NCBI GenBank assembly: GCA_045598065.1
Contig: JAZLLJ010000015.1
Coordinates: forward strand, 1 to 23,780
DNA: 23,780 nt
Source of the DNA: RGIG426 sp045598065
GTDB taxonomy: Bacteria > Bacillota > Clostridia > Oscillospirales > Acutalibacteraceae
Reading direction: 5' to 3'
In this document: piece by piece, positions 12,929 through 21,030 of the stretch
Layout of the letters: each line of letters starts with the position of its first letter
Position numbering within the stretch: position 1 is the first letter of the stretch
Translations under genes and position numbers: made by a program
Notes under the pieces: model-generated
Databases searched by the model: none
Seen by the model: only the letters and a program-made list of their open reading frames with translations
Told to the model about the DNA's origin: nothing

Positions 12929-14632
12929 ATGAAAAAACTACTTTCTCTTTTGTCGGTCGTGGTGCTTTTGGCAACCCTGCTCAGCGTTGCGGCAACGATG
13001 ACTTCCGCCGATACCGAAGCGGCCGGTGGCAACGGCTTTCACTACAACGAAGCCGGCGAGCCGGTGATGGACTTTATGGACGAAGCCGACGACGCCCAAA
13101 TCGGTACCTGGTGGTGGAACACAGACGATGCGTTTGACATCGAAACGCGCGACAAATACCTTAATTTCATGGAGGAAAACGGCGTCAACGAAATCTACTA
13201 CTACGGTTTCTATCTGCTCCAAAATAAGAGCGACCGCGCGATGCTTCACGAATTCGTGCAGGAGGCGAACAGCCACGGTATCGCTATTTCGTTTATTTAT
13301 GACGATCCGGAAATCGCCACGGTGAACGGTAACAACTACCTGAAAAGCGCGGCGGACGATTATCTCACCTACGTTGCTGAATATCCGGACGATATGGTGA
13401 ACGGATTGCACTTTGACGTGGAACACAAGACCACGCGGCAGTTTGTGAACAATATGGTGTCTCAGTTCGCCGCCGCGCGCGAACGCGGTGTGCCGCTTGC
13501 GATGGACGTCAACTGCGCGATGGATGCGACTGCCGGCGAACTGAACGGCGTGACCGGCATTTATAACATCATTGCCGCGAATGTGGATACGTTGTCGCTC
13601 ATGTCCTACAAAGACAGCTACGCCCACATGTGGTCGCTCGGCAAAAACGCGCTGGCGGCGGCGAAAGCGCAGGGTTGTCGTGTGGTGTTCGGCGCGGAAA
13701 CCGGTGATTACAGCTCGGGTGCCGCTCCGCACCATGCTACGTTCAACGATCCCAGTGATGAGTATGCCCAAGAGGATAAAGAATATATGTATGCGCAACT
13801 CGCGCAGGTGTATGCGGAGCTGAAAAAAGATCCGCCGGCAGGCGGTTTCGGTGTGGCTGTTCATCAACACGAGGACTGGTATAATCTGCGCAAAGCCGAC
13901 GAGCCGGTAACGACGAAAAAGACCGAGCCGACCGCGCCGCAAGGCGAGCTGAAAGGGAACGTCTTGTGGGCCGGCGACGTGGGACAAAACGTGTATATCG
14001 GTCAGCCGAAAGCCTATCAAGGCTCGCTCGAGGGAGATGTCGGTGAGGCGGTGAATGCCGCGATTCAAGCGGATATCCGTGAAAACGGGCACATTTCCGG
14101 CGACGAGTATTACGAGATTACCACCACCGGCAAGGCGCGCGGCGAAAGCGGCTACGCCACCACCGGTTTTGTGGTGGGCGACTGCCAAATCTGGTCGCAG
14201 GATCACTTTGACGGCTGCGGTGTTATCAAGAAGTCCGGCGGCTCGTTTACACAGCGATTGATGGGCGACACCACCGACAAAATGGGACGGGAAGTGTTGA
14301 CCGAGAAGATGGACGAGACGACCGAGTTTGTGTTTTTCAGTGACTCGGATGGCCGTTGGACGGACGTTTGCACCGTGGATTCGCTGTCGATTACGGTGTA
14401 TCGCCACGAAAAACTGCCCGAGGAGACCGGCGCGGAGCCGAGTTTACTCGGTGATGCGAACGAGGACGGTGCAGTGAATATGAAAGACGTGCTGACGATG
14501 CGCAAATACGTGGGCGGATTGGACGTTGCGTGCAATCTCCAAAACGCGGATGTGAACGCCGACAGCGCAGTAAATATGAAAGATGTGTTGCTTGTTCGCA
14601 AGTACATTGCGAGTATGATTGAGAATTTCTGA
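12929..14632 (+). CDS. Secreted GH18-like barrel protein with C-terminal dockerin
   Basis: A 567-residue exported protein. Residues 1-27 are a signal peptide. Residues ~55-325 read as an eight-stranded barrel. Strand candidates are GTWWW (59), EIYYYGF (88), AISFIYDD (119), GLHFDVE (159-165), PLAMDV (189), VDTLSLMSY (219), RVVFGAET (251) and GFGVAVHQHEDW (306-317). Strand 4 aligns with the GH18 DGxDxDxE signature as NGLHFDVE: D163 and E165 are kept, the first two acids are N158 and H161. LMSY on strand 6 also fits GH18. Residues ~340-493 are an unrecognised domain, possibly carbohydrate-binding. The dockerin is 507-563, with loops DANEDGAVNMKD and DVNADSAVNMKD. The start is ATG 12929 with GGGAGG 7 bases upstream. 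An extension to 12809 would cross the promoter and bury the signal peptide. A glycosidase role is inference. Confidence 0.85.
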   Translation: MKKLLSLLSVVVLLATLLSVAATMTSADTEAAGGNGFHYNEAGEPVMDFMDEADDAQIGTWWWNTDDAFDIETRDKYLNFMEENGVNEIYYYGFYLLQNKSDRAMLHEFVQEANSHGIAISFIYDDPEIATVNGNNYLKSAADDYLTYVAEYPDDMVNGLHFDVEHKTTRQFVNNMVSQFAAARERGVPLAMDVNCAMDATAGELNGVTGIYNIIAANVDTLSLMSYKDSYAHMWSLGKNALAAAKAQGCRVVFGAETGDYSSGAAPHHATFNDPSDEYAQEDKEYMYAQLAQVYAELKKDPPAGGFGVAVHQHEDWYNLRKADEPVTTKKTEPTAPQGELKGNVLWAGDVGQNVYIGQPKAYQGSLEGDVGEAVNAAIQADIRENGHISGDEYYEITTTGKARGESGYATTGFVVGDCQIWSQDHFDGCGVIKKSGGSFTQRLMGDTTDKMGREVLTEKMDETTEFVFFSDSDGRWTDVCTVDSLSITVYRHEKLPEETGAEPSLLGDANEDGAVNMKDVLTMRKYVGGLDVACNLQNADVNADSAVNMKDVLLVRKYIASMIENF

Positions 14633-14646
14633 TAATTGAAAAGAAG

Positions 14647-14678
14647 AAACGCCGCATCGTTTGATGCGGCGTTTTTTG
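14647..14678. terminator. Bidirectional terminator between the barrel-dockerin gene and glgA
   Basis: Ten-base-pair stem ACGCCGCATC/GATGCGGCGT (14649-14658 and 14663-14672) with loop GTTT, followed by six Ts on the plus strand. The minus-strand side has a T-rich tail too, so it can end both converging transcripts (stops at 14632 and 14686). Confidence 0.92.
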
Positions 14679-14685
14679 TATGTTC

Positions 14686-16113
14686 TTATTCTTTTTCGAA
14701 CAGGGATTTGTAGAGCGATTTGTAGGCATCGGCAGAGGATTTCCACGAAAAATCGGAGGCGAATGCGCGGTCGCGCAAAAGTGTCCAATCCTCTTTGTTG
14801 CGGTAAGCACCGACGGCGCGGTTTAGGGCATTTAGCATATCGTCGGCGTTGTAGGTGGAAAAGGTGAATCCGTTACCGAAGCCGTCGCCGCAGTCGCGGA
14901 TGGAGTCTTTAAGACCACCTGTTTCGCGTACCACGGCTACCGTGCCGTAGCGGCAGGCAATCATTTGGGAAAGACCGCACGGCTCGAACTGGGACGGCAT
15001 CAAAAAGATGTCGGCGCCGGCGTAAAGACGGCGCGCAAGCGAAGGGTTAAAGCCTTGATAATAGCAGAGTTTATTCGGATAACGGGCTTGGGCGCGCTTG
15101 AAAAATTCCTCGTAGGCATAGTCGCCGGTGCCGAGCACCGCCAATTGGACGTCGGCGGAAGACAGCCATTTATCCAGCGCGTATTTCACGAGGTCTAACC
15201 CTTTTTGCGCCACCAACCGTGTCACCATTGTGACAAGCGGCACGTCGGGGTTTTGAGGCAGTCCCAATTCTTTTTGGATTGCCGCTTTGCACGTGGCTTT
15301 TCCGGCAGGATTTTTGGCGGAATAGTTTTCGGCAAGCGCTTGATCGGTGGTGGGATCGTAGGATTTTACATCGATGCCGTTCAAAATGCCGGACAGTTTG
15401 AAACTGCGCGGACGGAGAATGTCGTGGAGCCCACGGGAAAACCACGTATCCAAAATTTCGCCGGCATACGTGGGGCTGACGGTGGTGACACGGTCGGCAC
15501 ATTCAATCGCGCCTTTCATCAGGTTGACGCATCCGCCGTATTCCACCACCGAGCGGTCGTTGCCGCCGATGCCGAACACGTCGCCGAGCGTTTCCATACC
15601 GTATTGTCCTTGGTAGGCGATGTTGTGGATGGTGAACACGGTTTTCATTCCGTAGTAAAACGGATCGTGGACGTAGTAAAGGCTGTGGTAAACGGGCACA
15701 AGCGCCGTCTGCCAGTCGTTGGCGTGGATGATATCCGGCTTGTAGCCCACGGCTTTGGTCACTTCCAGCGCCGCACGGGACAAGAAGGCGAAGCGTTCGG
15801 CATCGTCATAGTGACCGTAGAGGCCTTGGCGCTTGAAATAGTATTCGTTGTCGAGCAGATAATAGATGACGTTGTCGATTTTTGTTTGGAAGATGCCGCA
15901 ATATTGCCGCCGCCATGAAACGGGGACGGAAATGCTGGTGACAAATTCGAGATTGTCGCGCAGTTCCTGCGGAACGCTTTCATACAGAGGCATCACCACG
16001 CGCATACCGATAGAACGGGCGCGAAGCGCTTTGGGAAGCGAGCCTGCCACGTCCGCCAAGCCGCCGGTCGCGGCAAAGGGGGTGGCTTCGCTGGTCACGT
16101 ATAATACTCTCAT
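14686..16113 (-). CDS. glgA: Glycogen synthase (ADP-glucose dependent)
   Basis: GT5 glycosyltransferase that elongates alpha-1,4-glucan from ADP-glucose. Length 475 residues, normal. It has MRVLYVTSEATPFAATGGLADVAG at the N-terminus, YYLLDNEYYF, HANDWQTAL, FTIHNIAYQG, TTVSPTYA, LNGIDV, MVTRLVAQKG, and the C-terminal nucleotide-sugar site MPSQFEPCGLSQ and ETGGLKDSI. The lysine of the classical KxGG ADP-glucose motif (Lys15 in E. coli) is alanine here (A15), which may be a clade variant. ATG 16113 has AAAGGAGG 7 bases upstream. It is the last gene of glgB-C-D-A, 19 bp after glgD. Confidence 0.96.
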   Translation of the reverse strand: MRVLYVTSEATPFAATGGLADVAGSLPKALRARSIGMRVVMPLYESVPQELRDNLEFVTSISVPVSWRRQYCGIFQTKIDNVIYYLLDNEYYFKRQGLYGHYDDAERFAFLSRAALEVTKAVGYKPDIIHANDWQTALVPVYHSLYYVHDPFYYGMKTVFTIHNIAYQGQYGMETLGDVFGIGGNDRSVVEYGGCVNLMKGAIECADRVTTVSPTYAGEILDTWFSRGLHDILRPRSFKLSGILNGIDVKSYDPTTDQALAENYSAKNPAGKATCKAAIQKELGLPQNPDVPLVTMVTRLVAQKGLDLVKYALDKWLSSADVQLAVLGTGDYAYEEFFKRAQARYPNKLCYYQGFNPSLARRLYAGADIFLMPSQFEPCGLSQMIACRYGTVAVVRETGGLKDSIRDCGDGFGNGFTFSTYNADDMLNALNRAVGAYRNKEDWTLLRDRAFASDFSWKSSADAYKSLYKSLFEKE

Positions 16114-16132
16114 CGTATGACCTCCTTTTCGG

Positions 16133-17245
16133 TCAAATGTGCTTGCCTTTTTTCACACAAAGGGGGAATTCGGCAAGGCCGGTAAGGGATTTTCCTTCGG
16201 ACAACACCACGTTTTTATCCAAAATCGCGTGGGAGACACGGGCGCCGGCTTTCACGACCGTGCCCTGCATCAAAATCGCGTTTTCCACGACCGCGCCTTT
16301 TTCCACCCGTACGTCGCGGAACAAAATAGAGTGTTTCACCGTTCCGTCCACAAAACTGCCGTCCGCTACGAGCGAATCGGACACGCTGGAATTCAGACCG
16401 TAGACGGCAGGACACACGTCGCGGTTGATGGTGTAAACGGGGTTTTGAAGCGGCAGAAGCGCGGCGCGCTTTTTGTCGTCCAACAGTGCCGTGCTCGCCT
16501 CAAAATACGTTTCGGGGGAGCTGATGACGTGGGTTTCGGCAGGGGCTTCATAGCCGCGGATGCGCAACGTTTGCAACCCCGGAAGCAGCACGTCGCGGTC
16601 GAAATGCATAAAGTTTTCGGCGGCGGCTTTGGCAACGAGGCGGCGAAGCAGGTCTTTTTGGATGACGTAAATGCCGAGACCGCAGATGTGGTCGCCGTCG
16701 GGGTTGACACCGAGGCGCATGGACGTTACGTCGCCGTCGTCGTTGAGCTCCAACAGCAGGTTGTCCGAAAGCGACGGGCATGCACCGCGGCGGCAGACAA
16801 TCGTGACGTCGGCGCCGGAGTCGATGTGGGATTCGATAAGGGCTTTGTAGGAAAGCGGACTGACCACGTGGCAGTCGGAAAGCACCACCACGTCTTCAAG
16901 ACTGCTTTCCAAAAAGTCGTCTAAACTGTGCAGCGCGGCGACACGGCCTTCATAGAGATTGTCCGGCACGTCGTGCGGCGCTAAATAGTAGAGGCCCTCG
17001 GTTTTGCGCGACAGTCCCCACGCTTTACCCGAGCCTAAATGCTCCATCAGCGATTGGGCGTTGCGCTTGGTAATCAGTCCCACTTTGCCGATGCCGGCGT
17101 GTGCCATGCCCGAAAGGGCAAAATCGACCAAACGGTAGCGCCCACCGAACGGGACGGAACCCAAGGCGCGCTCGGCGGTGAATTCCCGTAGCGCCTCGTC
17201 GTGGTTGTTCGGGAAAAGCAACCCTAAAACACGGTTATTACGCAC
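16133..17245 (-). CDS. glgD: GlgD, regulatory subunit of ADP-glucose pyrophosphorylase
   Basis: Non-catalytic or weakly active partner of GlgC in Firmicute glycogen synthesis. It resembles GlgC throughout: FGGRYRLVDFALSGM, then VVVLSDCHVV, and C-terminal left-handed beta-helix hexapeptides from ~280. The catalytic GGxGxRL loop of GlgC is replaced by LLFPNNHDEALREFT, the usual sign of GlgD. From GTG 17245 it is 370 residues (MRNNRVLGLLF). GTG is preferred because GGAGG is 8 bases upstream. ATG 17251 would leave only 2 bases, and TTG 17269 lies before the ribosome binding site. The start overlaps the end of glgC by 8 bases, so translation is probably coupled and subunits kept in balance. Confidence 0.93.
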   Translation of the reverse strand: MRNNRVLGLLFPNNHDEALREFTAERALGSVPFGGRYRLVDFALSGMAHAGIGKVGLITKRNAQSLMEHLGSGKAWGLSRKTEGLYYLAPHDVPDNLYEGRVAALHSLDDFLESSLEDVVVLSDCHVVSPLSYKALIESHIDSGADVTIVCRRGACPSLSDNLLLELNDDGDVTSMRLGVNPDGDHICGLGIYVIQKDLLRRLVAKAAAENFMHFDRDVLLPGLQTLRIRGYEAPAETHVISSPETYFEASTALLDDKKRAALLPLQNPVYTINRDVCPAVYGLNSSVSDSLVADGSFVDGTVKHSILFRDVRVEKGAVVENAILMQGTVVKAGARVSHAILDKNVVLSEGKSLTGLAEFPLCVKKGKHI

Positions 17246-18455
17246 GGTCATCGCCTCCTTTCGCGTCAATCATGGCTTTGGCCGGGATGTGCGCGTTTTC
17301 GGCGACGGTGACACGTTCGCCGACAACCGCTACGCCCCATTCTTCTAAGTTTTCCTTATCTTCCGGGCGTTCGCCGACCACGGCGTTTTCGCCGACGGTG
17401 ACGTTTTCCGCAAGAATGGAATATTGGACTTTGGCGCCGCGTTTTACCCGAACACCGGGCATCAAAATCGAGTCGCGCACCTCCGCGCCGTCTTCCACCG
17501 TAACGGTGGGGAACAAGACCGAAAAATCCACCGTTCCGTAGACGGCGCAACCCTCGGAAATCATACTGTTTTGGACTGAAGCGCCGGCGCCGATATACTG
17601 CGACGGAAGAGCAGGGCTATTCGAGTAAATGCGCCACGCAGGATCGGACAAATCCAGCGGTACGTTGGGATCGAGAAGGTCCATATTGGCCTCCCACAAG
17701 CTGTCAATTGTTCCCACGTCTTTCCAGTAGCCGTCAAAGGGATAGGCAACCATCGGCTCGCCGGCAGAAAGCATGGACGGCAAGACGTCGTGGCCGAAAT
17801 CGTTTTTAGAGGTGGGGTTTTGGTCGTCCGCTTTCAAGTAGGCTTTGAGTTTTGCCCAGGAGAAAATATAGATGCCCATCGAGGCAAGATTGCTTTTCGG
17901 GTGTTCCGGTTTTTCTTCGAATTCGGCGATGCGGTCGGCCTCGCCGACGTTGACGATACCGAAACGGTGGGCTTCCTCCGGTTCGACCGAAAGGACGGCT
18001 ACCGTGCAGGCGGCGTGGTGGGATTTGTGGAATGCGAGCATTTGGGAGTAGTCCATTTTATAGATGTGGTCGCCGGAGAGAATCAGCACGTATTCCGGAT
18101 CGTACCGCTCGATGAAATTCATATTTTGAAAAATGGCGTTGGCGGTACCTTTATACCAATCTGCGCCGGAGGTTTGCTGATACGGCGGCAAAATGTGCAC
18201 GCCTGCATCCGCCATATCCAAGTCCCATGCCTGGCCGCTACCGATATAGTCGGACAGTTCGAGCGGTTGATACTGTGTCAGCACACCGACGGTGTCGATG
18301 CCGGAGTTGACGCAGTTGGAGAGGGGGAAGTCGATGATACGGTATTTGCCGCCGTAGGGCACGGCCGGCTTAGCGATTTTTTGTGTCAGCGTATACAGAC
18401 GGCTACCTTGGCCGCCGGCAAGCAGCATGGCGACACATTCTTGCTTACGAAACAT
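17238..18455 (-). CDS. glgC: Glucose-1-phosphate adenylyltransferase
   Basis: ADP-glucose pyrophosphorylase, the committed step of glycogen synthesis: ATP plus glucose-1-phosphate gives ADP-glucose and PPi. It is 405 residues with the pyrophosphorylase loop LAGGQGSRL (12-20), KPAVPYGGKYRIIDFPLSNC, WYKGTANAI, LILSGDHIYKMDY (metal-binding Asp), FEEKP and YWKDVGTIDSLW. A left-handed beta-helix follows from ~280. It works with GlgD, encoded immediately downstream. ATG 18455 is preceded by AAGGAGGGG placed at the end of glgB, whose stop is 2 bp upstream. Confidence 0.97.
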   Translation of the reverse strand: MFRKQECVAMLLAGGQGSRLYTLTQKIAKPAVPYGGKYRIIDFPLSNCVNSGIDTVGVLTQYQPLELSDYIGSGQAWDLDMADAGVHILPPYQQTSGADWYKGTANAIFQNMNFIERYDPEYVLILSGDHIYKMDYSQMLAFHKSHHAACTVAVLSVEPEEAHRFGIVNVGEADRIAEFEEKPEHPKSNLASMGIYIFSWAKLKAYLKADDQNPTSKNDFGHDVLPSMLSAGEPMVAYPFDGYWKDVGTIDSLWEANMDLLDPNVPLDLSDPAWRIYSNSPALPSQYIGAGASVQNSMISEGCAVYGTVDFSVLFPTVTVEDGAEVRDSILMPGVRVKRGAKVQYSILAENVTVGENAVVGERPEDKENLEEWGVAVVGERVTVAENAHIPAKAMIDAKGGDDRA

Positions 18456-18457
18456 TC

Positions 18458-20329
18458 TTACCCCTCCTTTTTCGGTTGGTATTCCAAAAATACAACGGAC
18501 AGCGGCGGCAGGTTAAGCACTGCCGATTGCTCGAAACCGTGGGACGGCGTTTTGTCGGTTTTGATGGGCTTGTTGTGGAAGCCACTGCCGCCGAACGCCG
18601 CGTTGTCGGTAGAAAACACCTCGCGGTAGGTGCCGCGTTGCGGCACGCCGATGCGGTAATTTTCGCGCGTGACGGGTGTAAAATTGCACACTGTCAGAAG
18701 TTCGCGGCCGCTTTTGTCGCGGCGGATGAATGCCACGACGCTTTGGGCGGCATCATCCGGCACAATCCACGAAAATCCCTCCCAGTCGAAGTCATCACCC
18801 CATAACGCTTGGTGGTCGAGGTAGAAGCGGTTGAGCGCTTTTGTGAAATCTTGATAGGTTTTGTGGGCAGGATAATCGAGGAGAAACCAGTCAAGCGGAG
18901 CTTTGTAGTCCCATTCTTTGAACTGGCCGAACTCGTTGCCCATAAAGGTGAGTTTTTTGCCGGGATGTGCTATGGTATACGCGGCAAACGCGCGCGCACC
19001 GGCGAATTTTTCCTCGTAACTGCCGGGCATCTTGTCGAGTAGCGATTTTTTGCCGTGGACCACTTCATCGTGGGACAGCGGAAGAATGAAATTCTCTGAA
19101 AAAGCGTAGAAGAACGAGAACGTGAGGCTGTGGTGGTTGTCCTTGCGGAAGAGGGGATCAAGGGACATATAGCGGAGCGTGTCGTTCATCCAGCCCATAT
19201 TCCATTTGTAGTTGAAACCGAGACCGCCGGCATCGACCGGACGGGAGACAAGCGGCCACGCGGTGGATTCCTCCGCAATCATCAAGGCGTGGGGGAATGC
19301 GCTGAACACCGCGGTGTTCATCCGTTGCAAAAAGGCGACGGCTTCCAGGTTTTCGTTGCCGCCACGCTCGTTTTTCACCCACTGACCGGGTTTGCGGCCG
19401 TAATCGAGATACAGCATCGAGGCCACCGCATCCACACGGATGCCGTCTACGTGATACTGCTCAAGCCAAAAGAGGGCAGAGGAGATGAGAAAACTCTGCA
19501 CCTCGTTTTTGCCGTAGTCAAACACGCAGGTGCCCCATTCTTTGTGTTCGCCTTTGCGAGGATCAGCATATTCGTAAAGTGCCGTGCCGTCAAAACGGTA
19601 AAGCCCTTGTTCATCTTTCGGAAAGTGGGCGGGTACCCAGTCCATAATGACACCGATACCGGCTTTATGGAGAATGTCCACGAATTTCATAAAATCGTGC
19701 GGTGTGCCGAAACGGGAGGTGGGAGCAAAATAGCCGGTGACTTGATAGCCCCACGAACCGTCAAACGGGAATTCCGTCACGGGAAGCAGTTCCACGTGGG
19801 TGTAGCCCATTTCGTGAGCGTAGGCGGCAAGTTCCGTTGCGGCTTGTTCATAGGAGAGAAAATCGCCGTTTTCCTGCTGTCGCCACGAGGGAAGATGCAC
19901 TTCGTAGATGTTGAGCGGAATGTCGTACACCGAGCGTTTTTCTTTTTTCGCTTGCCACGCGGCATCCTGCCAATCGTAGCCCTCTAAATCAAACACTTTC
20001 GAGGCGCTTCCCGGACGGGTTTCGTAATGCGTGGCAAAGGGATCGGCTTTCATCACGGTTTTTCCGTCCGCTTGTACCACGGCGTATTTGTAGGACGTAA
20101 AAGTCGGGAAATCGTCGCAAACCAGTTCCCACGCGCCGTCCGGCAAGCGGAAAAGCGGCAGATTTCCGGGTTGCCAATCGTTGAAATCACCGACCAGCGA
20201 TACCGCTCGGGCGGCGGGGGCATATACGCAAAAACGGCGGCGGCCGTCGGGCGTTTTGCGGTTGCCGAAGCGCTCGTAAGCGCGTGTGTCGATGCCGTCT
20301 AAATTCGCGGAAGTTTGATTGTCGCTCAT
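18458..20329 (-). CDS. glgB: 1,4-alpha-glucan branching enzyme
   Basis: GH13 enzyme that introduces alpha-1,6 branches into glycogen. The 623 residues carry an N-terminal CBM48 (~30-110, FCVYAPAARAVSLVGDFNDWQ), a catalytic barrel and a beta-sandwich C-terminus. GH13 motifs are VIMDWVPAHF, DGIRVDAVASML with nucleophile D300, MIAEEST with acid/base E353, and LSHDEVVHGKKSL with the third Asp. ATG 20329 has AAAGGAGG 7 bases upstream. It is the first gene of the glg operon and has a strong promoter. Starting the operon with the branching enzyme is common in Firmicutes. Confidence 0.97.
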   Translation of the reverse strand: MSDNQTSANLDGIDTRAYERFGNRKTPDGRRRFCVYAPAARAVSLVGDFNDWQPGNLPLFRLPDGAWELVCDDFPTFTSYKYAVVQADGKTVMKADPFATHYETRPGSASKVFDLEGYDWQDAAWQAKKEKRSVYDIPLNIYEVHLPSWRQQENGDFLSYEQAATELAAYAHEMGYTHVELLPVTEFPFDGSWGYQVTGYFAPTSRFGTPHDFMKFVDILHKAGIGVIMDWVPAHFPKDEQGLYRFDGTALYEYADPRKGEHKEWGTCVFDYGKNEVQSFLISSALFWLEQYHVDGIRVDAVASMLYLDYGRKPGQWVKNERGGNENLEAVAFLQRMNTAVFSAFPHALMIAEESTAWPLVSRPVDAGGLGFNYKWNMGWMNDTLRYMSLDPLFRKDNHHSLTFSFFYAFSENFILPLSHDEVVHGKKSLLDKMPGSYEEKFAGARAFAAYTIAHPGKKLTFMGNEFGQFKEWDYKAPLDWFLLDYPAHKTYQDFTKALNRFYLDHQALWGDDFDWEGFSWIVPDDAAQSVVAFIRRDKSGRELLTVCNFTPVTRENYRIGVPQRGTYREVFSTDNAAFGGSGFHNKPIKTDKTPSHGFEQSAVLNLPPLSVVFLEYQPKKEG

Positions 20330-20383
20330 ACCGTCGCCTCCTTTGATGCTCGTCCCAAAAAGACTATGCGTTCTCTTGTGGTC

Positions 20384-20412
20384 ATTATACCAATTTTTTC
20401 CGCTCTTTGCAA
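20384..20412 (-). promoter_or_regulatory. Sigma-A promoter of the glgBCDA operon
   Basis: Minus strand: TTGCAA (20412-20407), 17-bp spacer, TATAAT (20389-20384), with a leader of about 48 bases before the glgB start. No riboswitch or clear operator is seen in the leader. Confidence 0.85.
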
Positions 20413-20496
20413 GGGCTTTCCCGTATAAGTTTGTCCGATTTTTCGACGGGAAACGGAGAAAAGTCGAAAAAATTTGCTTTTATATAAAAATAATGC

Positions 20497-20525
20497 TTTA
20501 CAAATCGAAAACAGCGTGGTATACT
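20497..20525 (+). promoter_or_regulatory. Sigma-A promoter of rpsO
   Basis: TTTACA (20497-20502), 17-bp spacer, TATACT (20520-20525), preceded by an A/T-rich tract that could act as an UP element. Confidence 0.82.
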
Positions 20526-20531
20526 GATTCG

Positions 20532-20650
20532 GCAAGCGAAATTTTGCGCTTGTGTAATCCCTTTACACGGGCGGCGGAGAATGCCCCTTTCGGGAGTCCG
20601 ATTCCCCGTTCTGTGTTTGGCGGAAATTTTAACAAAAGGAGGACAAACAC
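20532..20650 (+). promoter_or_regulatory. Structured rpsO leader, candidate S15 autoregulatory RNA
   Basis: About 119 untranslated bases separate the predicted start point from the S15 start. Stems visible are CAAGCG/CGCTTG (20533-20538 with 20547-20552), GTGTAA/TTACAC (20552-20557 with 20563-20568, sharing one base with the first), and a C/G-rich region with competing pairings (GCCCC, CGGGA, TCCCCG, 20584-20608). The ribosome binding site AAAGGAGG lies just before the start. S15 is known to repress its own mRNA through leader structures in several bacteria, but I cannot match a specific known fold. Confidence 0.4.
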
Positions 20651-20917
20651 ATGCTTCTGCCCGAAGAGAAAACCGCTATTATGGAGCAGTACGCTACCCA
20701 CGAGGGTGACACCGGTTCGCCGGAGGTCCAGATTGCCGTTTTGACCAAACGCATCAACGATCTCACCGAGCACCTCAAAGTGCACAAAAAGGACCACCAC
20801 TCCCGTCGCGGCCTGCTGAAGATGGTCGGTCATCGCCGTAACCTCTTGAACTATCTTGCGAAAAAAGATATCAACCGTTACCGTGCGATCGTCGAGAAAC
20901 TCGGCCTGCGCAAGTAA
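20651..20917 (+). CDS. rpsO: 30S ribosomal protein S15
   Basis: Primary 16S rRNA-binding protein of the small subunit platform. The 88-residue length and the sequence are canonical: EYATHEGDTGSPEVQ-like start (QYATHEGDTGSPEVQ), LTKRINDLTEHLKVHKKDHHSRRGL, and VGHRRNLLNYL...DINRYRAIVEKLGLRK. ATG 20651 has AAAGGAGG 8 bases upstream. Codons lean strongly to the C-ending and CGT types expected for a highly expressed gene. It is followed by pnp, an arrangement conserved across many bacteria. Confidence 0.98.
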   Translation: MLLPEEKTAIMEQYATHEGDTGSPEVQIAVLTKRINDLTEHLKVHKKDHHSRRGLLKMVGHRRNLLNYLAKKDINRYRAIVEKLGLRK

Positions 20918-20925
20918 GAAATCTC

Positions 20926-20960
20926 GATAAGGCAGGCGAACTGTTCGCCTGCCTTATCCT
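20926..20960 (+). terminator. 15-bp perfect hairpin between rpsO and pnp
   Basis: Arms 20926-20940 and 20944-20958 pair perfectly (GATAAGGCAGGCGAA with its complement) around a 3-base CTG loop. It is followed by CTCTTTCCC rather than a clean T run, so it may be a leaky terminator or an RNase processing site setting the S15:PNPase ratio. Confidence 0.65.
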
Positions 20961-21001
20961 CTTTCCCAAGGTCAACCGGGTGTTTGCGATTTTAGCGATG
21001 A

Positions 21002-21030
21002 AACGAGCGCCGCACGTTTGCGGCGACGTT
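21002..21030 (+). other. Hairpin in the pnp leader
   Basis: CGCCGCA (21008-21014) pairs with TGCGGCG (21019-21025) around CGTT, and AACG/CGTT extend it outward across a small internal loop. It stands ~65 bases before the pnp start. In E. coli a pnp leader hairpin is the target of RNase III and PNPase autoregulation. A similar role here is only a suggestion. No convincing separate pnp promoter was found between 20960 and 21080. Confidence 0.4.

Noticed and set aside
12938..14407. A 489-residue open frame antisense to the barrel-dockerin gene
   Set aside because: The plus-strand gene has a promoter, ribosome binding site, signal peptide and dockerin. The antisense frame has none of these.
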